A stretch of 64,000 bases of DNA from Lonicera japonica (lineage: Eukaryota; Streptophyta; Magnoliopsida; Dipsacales; Caprifoliaceae), in the NCBI GenBank assembly GCA_021464415.1, contig CM038468.1, forward strand, positions 3,844,001 to 3,908,000. Reading direction: 5' to 3'. The translations under genes were made by a program, and so were the position numbers. The notes beneath the pieces are model-generated. The model worked only from the letters and a program-made list of their open reading frames with translations, had not been told where the DNA came from and ran no database searches. Positions within the stretch are counted from its first letter, which is position 1. Each line of letters starts with the position of its first letter. Positions 21,825 through 33,330 of the stretch are shown here, one piece after another.

Positions 21825-23849
21825 TGTGAGAACCCGCATTCTCGACGCCAAAGGTCCTCGTGGGCGGCAATTTCGTTGTTGCTTTGAAAATCGATTTTAA
21901 AAAGAATAAGAGTCGTCAGTTTATTTTACTAAACAAACAAAAGATTTGTGTAAAAGAGACGTATTTATGGACTAAATATCCTCTTATACACAATGTATTC
22001 GAAACTAATTGATTCGACGGTTCGGGGATTAGGTTACGAATTGGGAAGGTGTTAGGCACCCAATTCGCCCTTTCGGTCTCTTAAGTAGGATTGCGTGTGT
22101 TATAATTCAGTTCTTGCATGCTATTGCTATTACTTTACAACTTTTCGTGCTTACCTTAGAAACTGGGATTTTGGGGTTGGGATGAAAACGATGTGTTTCT
22201 TAATTCGCCCATGATTTTGAAAATAAGTGTGTGTGTGTTTGTGTGATTTGAAAAATAAAGTTTGATAATAATAGATGTAATGAAACAAGTGATTTTATAA
22301 AGCTTTGGGCCTTTCGAAAACTAATTTAATGTGGAATCTTATATTCGGTGTGACATGAGGTGACATGAACGATCGTGTACCATATTCTATTGATTAAACC
22401 GATATAGATGGCACTAGTGCTCTCATGATTGAGTATTTATCACATATACACCGCAATCCATGAGTTAGATTGGATATATAGCGATTATTGATTCCTTTAT
22501 ATAACAATGCCGCTAATCCGGGCTTTTAAAAAAGTAAGAAAGTAATAATACCATTTTGGAATTGGATTAGGGTTTGTTATACGACTTTGGTTTTGAAAAG
22601 CTATCAAGTGATAAAAATTATGCACACAAGAGTATGAATTATAAAACTGACGAATAAATAAAAGAAAAGAGAGAAAATTATACCTGAGCCTCCTTGGAGG
22701 GAGAGAATAAGGGTCTCTTGATGTGTACCACGAAATCCATTTAATTGTTAATAGAAAATATGAATGGAGGGGGGGTCTATTTATAGTTGAAAAAATGCTT
22801 GGAGAGCAAGAAAAAATATTACAACTATGACTCTTGGAGCTTATCGTAAAGACTTCGCACCATTGGATCATGCTGATTTTTGGATATGTGTTGGGAATAG
22901 AAGTCTTCTAGATTGTATCAAAATTTTAGGTCGATCAGAATTCGGGAAGATCTCCTTTTGATCTAATTGGTACAAAGAGTTTGTTTCCACGTAGGAAAGG
23001 TACTTGTTGTAGACAAGGTCGTTTGTTTGTTCGAAAAGTCAAGTTATAACCGTTAGATCATGATAATTTTTTGATATGTATTTCCAATATAAGTCTTATA
23101 GACCCTGTAAAAAATTACAGACGATCGGAGTTCTGGAAGGACTCGGTCTCCTCGGCTTGGTACAAAGAGTTTGTTCCGGCATAGGAAACGTACTTGCGTA
23201 CAACAACCTTAACAATTGAACTTCTAGTCTTTGGATTTTCCTGCATTTTTGATATGTTTTCCCACTAAATGTTTTCTATCTTGTATCCAAATTTTAGGTC
23301 AATCAAATTTAGGGAAGGCCTCTATTTATTTTAATTTTCTACGAAGGATATTTCGACTAGAATTGCACGATAAACAAATTGATTCTTGATGATCCCATGT
23401 TCGACAAAGCTAAAATTTGAATATGTTCTTCCCCACAATAAGACCTATCCACTAACCAAACTTCAAATCATTTTAACTTCAAGAAGGCCTCCATTGGATC
23501 AACCGAAACAAACTCACAATTTTCTGAATTTTCGGAGATCCGACCATTGAATCAAGCTAGTTTTCAAGTATGCTACTCCTTATGGTAATTTCTAACAATA
23601 CTCAAATCTTGAGGATGATCATAAATACAAAACTCTCCTTTCATAAGTTTCCAGGAGTTTTGACAGTTTTTAGTTTTGGTAGTTTTCGATAATTCTCGTA
23701 ATTTCTCGCTCGGGAGTCCTTTCGGCTTTCTTCTTTGACCTGAATTATGAACAAAGTACGTGTGCATCTAAGAATGCTCATGCGTGCATAGGTGTTCATT
23801 TCTTTGGAGATCGAAATTCTTGCAGGGGTCACAAAATGAGGTGTTCACA
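21825..23849 (-). repeat. 3' LTR of Ogre-like element
   Basis: Starts TGTGAGAACCCG and ends GGTGTTCACA on the plus strand. It pairs with 30796-32808 over its whole length, with shared landmarks GGGCGGCAATTTCGTTGTTG and GGAAGGTGTTAGGCACCC. A TATAAATAG box on the minus strand lies at 22777-22785. The 124-residue frame at 22497-22871 has a weak counterpart in the other LTR but no recognised domain. Confidence 0.9.
22777..22785 (-). promoter_or_regulatory. TATA box in Ogre-like 3' LTR
   Basis: TATAAATAG on the minus strand, followed by a CT-rich stretch. The same motif lies at the matching place of the partner LTR (31765-31773), which supports it as the LTR promoter. The start site itself is not visible. 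Confidence 0.6.
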
Positions 23850-24009
23850 GACCCTCTCGGCCTGGATTCTTTGTGACCCAAATAAATCCGAACGATAGCG
23901 ATAACGCATCATTTTGCAACACTCACATGAATCACAAATGATATTTTAAAAATAATGCAATACAAATGATGCCGTGCTATGCTGCTTATCTCTCTTTTGG
24001 GATAGATGG

Positions 24010-24715
24010 GCGATTTCTGGACTTGGGTGTTGAGCTAACGTACTTTCATCTGTATGGACGATTTTGTCAACGATTTTGATTGAGGTGTTGAGCTGATGTA
24101 CTCCTATCAGGAGGGACGATTCTGTTAGCGATTTGATTGAGGTATTGAGCTGATGTACTCCCATGGGCAAGGACGATTCTGTCAATAATTTAATTGGGTG
24201 TTAAGCTGATGTACTCCCATCGGTATGGACGATTCTATCAATAATTTGATTAGGATGTTAAGCTGATGTACTCCCATCGGTGGGGACGGTTCTGTCAATA
24301 ATTTGATTGGGGGTTGAGCTGATGTAATCCCATCGGTAAGGACGGTTCTGTCAATAATTTAATTGGGGTGTTGAGCTGATGTACTCTCATCAGTAGGGAC
24401 GGTTCTGTCAATAATTTAATTGGGGAATTGAGCTGATGTACTCCCAACGGTAGGGACGGTTCTGTCAACAATTTGATTGGGAGGTTGAGCTGATGTACTC
24501 CCATCGGTAGGGACGATTCTGTCAATAATTTGATTAGGGTGTTGAACTGATGTACTCCTATCGGTAGAGACGGTTCTGTCAATAATTTAATTGGGGGGTT
24601 GAGCTGATGTACTCCCATCGGTTAGGACGGTTCTATAAATAATTTGATTGAGGAGTTGAGTTGATGCACTCCCATCGGTAAGGACGATTAGGTCAACAAT
24701 TTGATTGTGATTTGG
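24010..24715 (-). repeat. 57-bp tandem array, 12 units
   Basis: TGATGTACTCCC-like landmarks recur at 24036, 24094, 24151, 24207, 24264, 24320, 24377, 24434, 24491, 24548, 24605 and 24662, a step of 56-58 bases. Because 57 is 19 codons, the minus strand stays open through much of the array and gives a 19-residue repeat (GVHQLN-PIKLLTEPSLPM). I do not claim it as a protein: single-base indels break the frame, and no domain is recognised. It lies next to the 3' LTR of the Ogre-like element. Confidence 0.9.
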
Positions 24716-25870
24716 TTCTTTTGAAGGGGTGAGGGAAGATGGTCTATTAGGGACCTTGCTTTGGGTTTAAGAGGCTAGGGCAGATAATCTGCTGGGGACA
24801 TTTGATAGTCTGCTGGAGACATTACTTTGGTGTTGGTGATTTAGGATAAAGGCTGCTAAAGAAATGTGAATTTATGGTCTGTTATGAAAATGAGGATTCT
24901 TACTAATTAGGATAAAAGCTGAAGGTTGATGATCTGTTGGGGATACGATGATTGGTGGTCTACTGAGGATGTGATGAATCATACTGGTTAGGATAAAGGC
25001 TGAGAGTTGGTGATCTGCTGGGGATATGCTGATGCGGGGCCGCGATATGGGTGATTGATGATATGTTGAGGTGACGAAAGTTGATAATTTTGCTGAGGGG
25101 GTGAAAGTCTCTGAATGAATATATAGAGATAGAGAGAATGTTCTGGTGTGATATATTTTTAAAAAAAAACAGGAACTTTTCCTTGGCTTCTTTTTTTCTT
25201 GAGAAAAGATCGAGTTACGTTCTCTCAATTCTTGAACCTCGTGCATGATTTTTTGACTTTACTTCTTGCTTCACTTTCATGGCATTTTTCTCGTGTCACC
25301 AGGGTATGATTCTGCTTATTATTTTCTGACTTTGTGAGAGAAGAATTTTTGTGTGCCTGGATCATTTTCTGTTTTTCGATGTCCTTATTCCTCCTTAACT
25401 ATTTAAAAGCTTTTTAATGCAGCTTACTTTTTTTTTGCATGGTCCAACTTTCCTCACCCAAAACGTAGCCCTGGGCCTTTTGGCCTAGCTATCATTATTG
25501 GTATGGCTCTCACTGCCATCTTCTCCTTTTCTGTTTTTTTTAATATTCTTTTCTTTTGGCACTGTGCGATTTATCCTCTTTTCTACTCTTTCAATCTTTT
25601 CTTGTACTCACTTTGTTTTCTCTTACCTTGTCAGGTTTTTTAAGCAACATCGTCCTTGTGATTTGAGAATGTTTGCTTTGAAAGTTCGCATTTGACATCG
25701 TCGTGTTGTATTTGTGATTTTTGGTCCGAGAACCTTTGTGAGCGTATCTTGAAGACTTCTTGGGCGAGAAGAAGCTAGGCCAAAACTCTTTTTATGGGGC
25801 TTGTTCCCTGTGTCTTAAAAAAATTTCTCATTCCAGTCTTTCTATATATCTTTCTCTGATATCCTTTCAA
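24716..25870. other. Unassigned 3' zone between arrays
   Basis: The start (24720-25030) holds loose repeats of GATAAAGGCTG and GGTGATCTGCTGGGGATATG. After 25160 the sequence is AT-rich with no domain or sustained frame. It belongs to the non-coding 3' zone of the Ogre-like element. Confidence 0.5.
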
Positions 25871-26315
25871 ATGGGGCTTTTTTGATTTTGGAGAGGGCTT
25901 GAGATTGCCTGTAAAAAAGGCTTTGGATTCGTACCTATGGAAAGGGCTTAGAATTTCCTGTGAAAAGGGCTTGGGTTTGTGCCTGTAGAAAGGGCCTTGG
26001 AATGGTGCCTCTAAAAAGGGTTTTAGATTGGTGCCTATAGAAATTTTGATTTTGGAGAGGGCTTGAGATTGCCTGTAAAAAAGGCTTTGGATTCGTACCT
26101 ATGGAAAGGGCTTAGAATTTCCTGTGAAAAGGACTTGGGTTTGTGCCTGTAGAAAGGGCCTTGGAATGGTGCCTCTAAAAAGGGTTTTGGATTGGTGCCT
26201 ATAAAAAGGGCTTTAGATTTGCCTGTAAAAAAGTCTTAGGATTTATGCGTGTAGAAAGGGCTTTGGATTTGCTTGTAGAAAGGGCTTGGATTGGTTGGTG
26301 CCTGTTGAAAGGGCT
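25871..26315. repeat. Tandem array with 164-bp duplicated block
   Basis: Short units such as AAAGGGCTTGGATTGGTGCCTGT repeat across the array. A larger block starting GATTTTGGAGAGGGCTTGAG at 25884 recurs at 26048, a period of 164 bases, with few differences. It is a higher-order tandem structure in the Ogre-like element. Confidence 0.85.
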
Positions 26316-26675
26316 TGTGAAATGATTCGCCTCTCTGGGAGACTTTGTGAAGTGATTTGACTCTCTGGGAGAAAATGTGAAGTGATTTACCTCTCTAGGT
26401 GGACATGCGAAGTGATTCGCCTCTCTGGGAGACTTTATGAAATGATTTGCTTCTCTAGGAGGACATGCGAAGTGATTCTCCTCTATGGGAGACTTTGTGA
26501 AGTGATTTGACTCTCTGGGAGAAAATGTGAAGTGATTTACCTCTCTGGGTGGACATGCGAAGTGATTCGCCTCTCTGGGAGACTTTATGAAATGATTTGC
26601 TTCTCTAGGAGGACATGCGAAGTGATTCTCCTCTATGGGAGACTTTGTGAAGTGATTCGCCTCTCTAGGAGACTT
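26316..26675. repeat. 30-bp tandem array with 150-bp higher-order period
   Basis: The basic unit is about 30 bp (GTGAAGTGATTTGCCTCTCT, then GGGAGACTT). GAAGTGATTTGACTCTCTGG occurs at 26349 and again at 26499, so five basic units form a 150-bp unit that was copied as a block. Confidence 0.9.
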
Positions 26676-27420
26676 GTGATCTTATTTTAATGATCGGGAG
26701 CGCATTGATTGGCGTTGCGATGGAGGTGTGACTAATCCTCGAGGTATACACAAGGATGTGGTGGTGAAGCCTGCCTGGCAAGTTATGGAGTCTGGTGCTT
26801 ATCTCTTCTTAGGCCGGTGCACGTTACACTTATGCAAGTGTTTATGTGTATGCACTATGCAAATGCTTATGCCATGCTTTCCTAAATTTCAAGTATTCGC
26901 ATGCTTCTTAAATCATTGCACCATTGTTTTGAAAACTTGGTTTTGAAAAAGTCGTGAATCTTCAGTTGCCTAATTTATGAAGTATGTTACTCTACTTGAA
27001 ATTATCTACTTGTAGATGTATGCATGCAAAACCGACCATTTTTTGAGAACATAGCAACACTAAAAAGGCAAATATTGATTTGTGGTCAATTAATGAGTGA
27101 GTGCAAGGTGATATCGGTAACAAGATAAATGGCGTGCTTCCGTCTTGGGATTCGGTTGATCCAGCATCATGCTTCTGTTTTGACAAGTTATTATCTCCTT
27201 CTTGATTCTTGAGCTTGTCAGAACCCATGCGCGTTGCTGCTTTTGCTTATACCCTCAGTCTCAGGAGGATTACCGATGTTCTGTATTTTCATGAATGGGT
27301 GTGGACTGGCTTGATCTTTGAGAGAGGCAGGGCCTTTAGTTGCTAAACTGATTGATTTTATTGAATTGATTATATCTTCAGAGGTAGGGTTTCTGGTTCT
27401 ACTGATAGGACAATTGGAAG
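26676..27420. other. Spacer between repeat arrays
   Basis: Non-repetitive stretch between the third and fourth arrays. Frames of 72 to 83 codons exist on both strands, but none shows a domain or agrees with the element's gag or pol. Confidence 0.4.
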
Positions 27421-27835
27421 GTCTTGATGGTGTAGGTTCAGGCACCCTCAGTGAGAATGGAGAGGCTAGTCTTGGGGGAGTTGGTCGAGCGTTCCTATCG
27501 ATACCCTCAATGCATATACCCTCGGCATCCTTAATGTATGCAAATGATGATGGAGAGGCTAGTATTTGAGGAGCTGCTCGAGTCTTCTTGTAGATACCCT
27601 CAGTGCATATACCCTCTGCATCCTCAGTGTATGTGAATGAGATATAAATGCTAGTCTTTGAGGAACTGCTCGAGTCTTCTTATTGATACCCTCAGTACCA
27701 ATACCCTTGGCACCCTCAGTGTATATGAATGATGATGGAAATACTAGTCTTTGAGGAGCTGCACAAGTCTTCTTGTCAATACCCTCAGCGCATAAACCTT
27801 TGGCACCTTTAGTGTATGCCCATTACAACCTCAGC
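27420..27835. repeat. 93-bp tandem array, about four units
   Basis: ATACCCTCAGTGCATATACC-like landmarks lie at 27501, 27594, 27686 and 27779, a step of 92-93 bases. Each unit also holds GAATGATGATGGAGAGGCTA and GAGGAGCTGCTCGAGTCTTC. This is the fourth repeat family in the same element, directly downstream (minus strand) of gag. Confidence 0.85.
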
Positions 27836-28094
27836 GTATTTATGGTAGCTTCACGCTGTTCAATTTTCTCGGGTCCTTTCAAGAATGTTATTTATGAATT
27901 CAGTTTAAGCAGAGACAGACATGAATTAGGATACTCGAAAGGAAAAAAATGATTAATTTTATTAATGAAATGAATGGGTAAAAAAATATTTCCTCATTCT
28001 ACCCTTAACCCTTACAATTTCGCTCATTTTCTCTCTCAATTCCCCCTATCTCTAGAATTTTTCAAGTAAATTGAATAAATTGTGTCTACTTCTG

Positions 28095-29687
28095 CTTAAG
28101 GCTTCTTTCATCAAGGAAGGGTAATCTTCTTAGCATCGATCAAATCTTGGATGGCATGCTTCAGGGCGCAACAATTATCAATGTTATGTCCGAATCCTTG
28201 ATGGTAAGTGCAGTGTTCATTGGCATTCCAGCTAGGGGGAGCTGGGTTGGGAGGTGTGTGAGGAGCTAGCAACTACAGAATACCCTCAGCTTGTAGCGTG
28301 GCTAAAGTTTGACTCATCAAAGTCAATAGGCATGAAAAGGGACTGTGCTTCTTTCTATTGCTCCTCTTATTTGATCTTTCTTCTTGCGGATAATGGAAGC
28401 TGGTTTCTTGATAAGGACTCGAGCTTTGATAAGACCAAACTTGTTTAATGGCTGGGGTGGTCTTCTCGTATTGAGAAGAGGCTTTTTTAGGTTCGGTGGC
28501 TTGGGCAAGTTCCTCTTCGGTCTCATTGGCCACGTGCATCAAGGCCTTGTATCGGTCAAAATATTGGTGACCCATGCCATTTCAGATCTCAGGCTTAAAG
28601 TTCTTGACAATTATCCTCAATTACTCTTCCTCCGAAATTCTATCGACCAATTGAGATGCTAACTCCCTCCAGCGAGTGATGAAGTCACGGACATTCTCGT
28701 CTTTTCTCTATTTTGTTATCTCGAGATTCTTACGGGTGACTTTGAGTTCTTCGTTGGACTTATAATGTTCCATGAACTTCTTCACTATACTTTTCCAATC
28801 GGCCACTCGATGCTTTTCTAAACTCAAAAACCAACTATGGGCTGATCCGGTGAGAGACTGATGGAAACTTAAGGATAAATAATCCTCTTTCAATCCATAG
28901 AATTGCATAGTTTGAACATAGGCTCTGAGGCGCATGTGAGGTGGAGTGTTCCCAGAGAACTTCTCAATGTGAGGGAGTTTGAAACCAATAGGCAAACGGG
29001 CATCTGGGTAAAGAGATAGGTTTTGAAGATCGATGATGTCATCAGCCTTTTCGGCCACCCTCTAGCTTAGAGCTTTCATATGATCCTTAAGCATAGTAAT
29101 GGCCTCATTCTCTTCTGCCTAATTGATTACGGTTTTGGGGTATCGGCACTAGTTTAGATCTCCATCTGGGATGGCGTGAGGATTATGGTTTTTAAAGGGT
29201 TGGTTATGTTCGGGGTTCAGTTGGGTGGCTTCGGGATCTTGCACTGATAGTATATCAACATTGACAGGGACCACAAGAGGTGGGGGTTGATGTTGATATG
29301 AACTAGGAGGCGAATGTTAGGTGGAACTATTGGGCCTCGGGTTTGGTTATCTTCGGTTGGGTATGGATTTGGATTGGGTTGGTTTGGTTCAGCTCGTGTT
29401 CTGGTAGCGATTAGGGTGTCCAAACAAGCTTGGGTGGCAGCTTGGTGACTCTTCATGATGGCCATAGACTAGGTCAGATCCTGGATTATATGATAGAGGT
29501 ATTCAAGGGTTAATGTGCCACCCTCGGTTTGTGGGAGAACGGGACCAGGCGGCGGATCCACTGCACAAAAGGCTTCTTCATGGTTATCCTCAGTATTGTT
29601 GACCTGGTTAGATCGATCGATAGCTCGGTGTTGTGACGAGACAGCATGATCAGTGGTAAATCTGATCTTGTGAATCTTCTGGTGCAA
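28095..29687 (-). pseudogene. Broken gag of Ogre-like element
   Basis: Read on the minus strand, 29687-29217 encodes a proline-rich N-terminal part broken by a stop. 29058-28708 is the retrotransposon capsid domain (LPHIEKFSGNTPPHMRLRAY, FHQSLTGSAHSWFLSLE). 28700-28580 continues as FITRWRELASQLVDR and an SEEE motif. 28220-28130 carries a C-x2-H-x4-H-x4-C knuckle (CTYHQGFGHNIDNC) followed by ALKHAIQDLIDAKK, the arrangement seen in Ogre/Tat gag. Several stops and shifts break the frame, so no full-length product is possible. No protease follows. Confidence 0.8.
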
Positions 29688-29689
29688 AA

Positions 29690-30775
29690 AATAATCTGAG
29701 CGTGGTCAAGAATAGGGAGAAAAAATTAGAGATTGACTAGAAAATTAATATTTTGTCATGGGTTGCATAATTTTCGAAAAACTGTGACTCGACAAGAAAA
29801 TAAAATAGAAAATCACTTTTTGGTGTTTAGGCGAAAAACAGACCGACAGCAACAACTTGAGAGGCCCATGGATAGGTTTAGGGTAGGAACACACATTCCT
29901 AGGGTACTCTTATAACCTTCCAATTTTGAAAATCAATTTTTTTGAAAATTTTCATTTTAAAAAATGACTTATTTTTTGAAAAAAGTGTTTTAGAAAACAT
30001 TTTAAAAAATCAAGAAGTTCTCTCCTCTTAGAATTACTTTTCATGAAAATAATGATAGGGAAATTCTCACTGAAAAATTCTCAGTGAATGATTTCTATGG
30101 GCAAGGTGGGACAGCCTCAAGCCGTACTTGTCAATACCGAAGATTGGTTTATGCATGACAAGGCCTATTGATTCATTATTTCTCACGACTGACGGTCAAG
30201 AAAAACATGCCGAAATCACGTGTACTAAGTTGATGCATCCTATATGCAAGTGTGGTTTGTTGGGTAAGGTTTAGGCTCCTTCCTATTTGTCTAAGTCTTG
30301 CTATATACCCCAAGGGCGAGCACGTACAAGGACCTTTTGATATATGTCCTGGATATGTGAGTGTTCTCGTCACTAGATATACATCGGTTGAAACTTGGCC
30401 AAAGAGAGTGAAAATAAGAGCTTTCGATTTATGTTGACCCAGACGAGCCAACTCTCTACTCACTAAGCAATATTTTTGGGTTAAATGGGGTAATTTCACA
30501 CTCGTGATAATGCATGATGGTAGTGCATGCATGCAAAATAACAATTATGGTGGTATATTATGATGAGCGCTTTAAGATTTGTTCGATTACTTTCAAATTT
30601 TAATTATGAAAAGATTTTTCTCAAACAATAATTAGCAAGCAAAAGGAAATCAGGGTATCCACCTAGATTGCATCTATGTTATCCTAACTAAAGCCGAAAA
30701 GGAAAACATGCAAACAAAAAATGATTATCCACGCATATTCTACTCTTGTTTACAGTCTAATCCTCTTAAAAAAAA
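29690..30775 (-). other. Leader of Ogre-like element
   Basis: About 1.1 kb lies between primer site and gag. Ogre elements often carry an extra ORF here; I see no convincing one. The 122-codon frame at 30176-30544 (minus) has no domain I recognise. The region contains A- and T-rich runs near 29930-30030. Confidence 0.5.
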
Positions 30776-30794
30776 GTCCCCAGCAGAGTCTCCA
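30776..30794 (-). promoter_or_regulatory. Primer binding site of Ogre-like element
   Basis: The minus strand reads TGGAGACTCTGCTGGGGAC one base after the LTR end. It resembles the TGGCGACTCxGxTGGG type expected from a tRNA-Arg 3' end, which is reported for Ogre elements; the tRNA assignment is inference. It defines the 5' side of the element. Confidence 0.75.
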
Positions 30795-30795
30795 C

Positions 30796-32808
30796 TGTGA
30801 GAACCCACGTTCTCGACACTTGAGGTCCTCGTGGGCGGCGATTTCGTTGTTGCTTTGAAAATCGATTTTGAAAAGAATAAGAGCCGTCAGTTTATTTTAC
30901 TAAACAAATAAAAGATTTATGTAAAAGAGAGGTAGTTATGCACTAAATATCCTCTTATACACAATGTATGCAAAACCAATTGATTCGAAGGTTCGAGGAT
31001 TAAGTTACGAATTTGGAAGGTGTTAGGCACCCAATTCGCCTTTTTGGTCTCTTAAGTAGGATATGCATATGTTATAATTCAGTTCTTGCATGCTATTGCT
31101 ATTACTTTACAGCTTTCCGTGCTTGCCTTAGAAACCAAAATTTTGGGGTTGGGATGAAAACGATGTGTTTCCTAATTTGCCCATGATTTTGAAAATAAGT
31201 GTGTGTGTGTGATTTGAAAAATAAAGTTTGATAATAATAGATGTAATGAAACAAGTGATTTTGTAAAGCTTTGGGCTTTTCAAAAACTAATTTAATGTGG
31301 AATCTTAAATTCGATGTGACATGAGGCGACCTGACCGATCCTGCACCATAGTCTATTGATTAAACAGGTATAGATGGCACTAGTGCTCTCATAATTAAGT
31401 ATTTATCACATATACACCGCAATCCATGAGTTAGATTAGATCTATAGCGATTATTGATTCCTTTGTATAACAATACTGCTAATCCGGACTTTTGAAAAAG
31501 TAAGAAAGTAATAATACCATTTTGGAATTGGATTAGGATTTGTTATACGCCTTTGGTTTTGAAAACAATTTGAAAAGGGGTTTTGAAAAGCTATCAACTG
31601 ATAAAAATTATGCACACAAGAGTATGACTTATAAAACTGACGAATAAATAAAAGAAGAGAGAGAAAATTATATTTAAGCCTCCTTGGAGGAAGAGAATAA
31701 GGGTCTCTTGGTGTGTACCACAAAATTCCTTTGATTGTTGATGGAAAATATGAATGGAGGGGGTCTATTTATAGTTGAAAAAATGCTTGGAGAGCAAGAA
31801 AAAATATTACAACCAAGACTCCTGGAGCTTATCGTAAAGACTTCCCACCGTTGGATCATGCTGATTATTGGATATGTGTTGGGAATAGAAGTCTTCTAGA
31901 TTGTGACAAAAGTTTAAGTCGATCAGAATTCGGGAAGGTCGCCTTTTGCTCTGATTGGTATGAATAGTTTGTTTCCGCTTAGGAAAGGTACTTGTTGTAG
32001 ACAAGGTCACTTGTTTGTAAGACAAGTCAAGTTCTAACCGTTAGATCATGCTGATTTTTGGATATGTATTGTCAATATAAGTCTTATAGACCCTGTAAAA
32101 AATTGGAGACGATCGGAGTTCGGAAAAGACTCAGTCTCCTCAGATTGGTACAAAGACTTTGTTCCCGCATAGGAAATGTACTTGCGTACAACAACTTTGA
32201 CAAACTTCTAGCTGTTGTATTTCCCTAAATTTTTGATATGTTTTCCCTCCAAATTTTTTCCAGATTTTATCCAAATTTTAGGTCAATCAGAATTAGGGAA
32301 GGCCTCTATTTATTTTAATTTGCACGATATACAAATTGATTCTTGATGATCCCATGTCTGACAAAGCTAAACTTTGAATATGTTCTTCCCCACAATAATA
32401 CCTATCTACTAACCAAACTTTAGATCATTTTAACCTCGATAAGGCCTCCATTTGATCACCCAAAATAAACTCACAGTTTTCTGAATTTTCGGAGATCCAA
32501 CTGTCAAATCGAGCTAGTTTTCAAGTATGCTACTCCTTATGGTAATTTCTAACGATCCTCAAAGTTTGAAGATGATCAAAAACACGGAACTCTCCTTTCT
32601 TAAGTTTTCAGGAGTTTTGATGGTTTTCAGTTCCTGCCGTTTTTGATAATTCTCGTAATTTCTCATTCGGGAGTCCTTTCGGCTTTCTTCTTTGACCTGT
32701 ATCACATGAACAAAGTGCGTGTGCATCTAAGAATACTCGTTCATGCATGCATGTTCATTTCTTTGAAGATCAGAATTCTTGCGAGGGTCGCAAAATGAGG
32801 AGTTCACA
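30796..32808 (-). repeat. 5' LTR of Ogre-like element
   Basis: Starts TGTGAGAACCCACG and ends GAGTTCACA on the plus strand. It is paired with 21825-23849 and followed by the CATGG duplication at 32809-32813. A TATAAATAG box lies at 31765-31773 on the minus strand. Scattered substitutions and short indels separate the two LTRs. Confidence 0.9.
31765..31773 (-). promoter_or_regulatory. TATA box in Ogre-like 5' LTR
   Basis: TATAAATAG on the minus strand at the same LTR place as 22777-22785. Upstream on that strand is a run ending TTTTTTCAAC, and downstream is a C-rich stretch. It is the probable promoter for the element's RNA. Confidence 0.6.
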
Positions 32809-32826
32809 CATGGGCATTACAAAAAT

Positions 32827-33330
32827 AGCCTGGCTGAAAGGGAGATCAGCTGCGGATCGCATTGCCTAACGCACAAAAAAATACCCTACCAAGAAGGTAC
32901 ACTTCAATTTGAAGATTTTTATGAAAAAATCATGAAGTTTGGATTACTATAAAAGTAATGTAATGTTGTCTTCTTTTTATCCTCCCAGTATCCTTGCAAG
33001 CAAGAATCCCGGGATGAGAGATTTTGTGAACACCCCAATCCACGAGTTTTGCGATAATCCAGTTTTTTACAAAATAAACTGATACGCATCATTATTCGCA
33101 TTAAGACTACAAACAAAAACCCTTATCTGCAAAAATATAATTAGGTGTAGTAAAGTAGAAAACTAAGGGGTTAACCCAAATCTCAGGGGAAGGAATTGTA
33201 GATTATAGAAAAAACTTAAGATTGCCAAATTAATACCAATTTTGATTTTTGAAATTCTTTGTAAAACTCTGTGTTTATTTTAATGTTGATTATATTGTTT
33301 TAAGTGGATATGGAGTGGAATTTATATTTC
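32827..33330. other. Mixed short fragments, including an Ogre-type LTR edge
   Basis: At about 33035 the plus strand reads TGTGAACACCCCAATCCACG, matching the outer edge of the Ogre-type solo LTR (reverse complement of 12716-12735). Only a short stretch past it resembles that LTR, so this is an edge fragment. Nothing else in the interval is recognised. Confidence 0.4.

Larger units (their letters stand above)
21825..32808 (-). mobile_element. Ogre-like non-autonomous LTR element, gag only, repeat-rich
   Basis: Two LTRs of about 2.0 kb (21825-23849 and 30796-32808) flank the unit, and CATGG flanks the whole. A primer site at 30776-30794 on the minus strand sets the orientation. Order on the minus strand: 5' LTR, primer site, leader (about 29690-30775), broken gag (28095-29687), then about 4 kb made largely of four tandem-repeat arrays, then the 3' LTR. 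No protease, RT, RNase H or integrase is recognisable. Repeat-rich 3' untranslated zones are known in the Ogre/Tat clade; here the zone directly follows gag, so pol has been lost. Confidence 0.85.
17321..32821 (-). mobile_element. Minus-strand Tekay-like element split by nested Ogre-like element
   Basis: The outer ends are TGTGATGCCCC (17321) and GGGCATTACA (32821), and both flanks are AAAAT (17316-17320 and 32822-32826), which proves one insertion event. The left LTR is complete (17321-20090), followed on the minus strand by a polypurine tract. The right LTR survives only as its outer 5' end and is interrupted at 21824/32809 by the nested element. Without the nested unit about 4.5 kb remains. 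No gag or pol is recognisable in 20091-21545, so it is a deletion derivative. Confidence 0.85.

Noticed and set aside
22497..22871. 124-codon minus-strand frame in the Ogre-like LTR, with counterparts at 31451-31723 and 31674-31859.
   Set aside because: It spans the TATA box and leader region, is split in the other LTR copy and has no recognised domain.
24010..24715. CRISPR-like look of the 57-bp array.
   Set aside because: The repeats are contiguous with no unique spacers, and the context is a plant retroelement.
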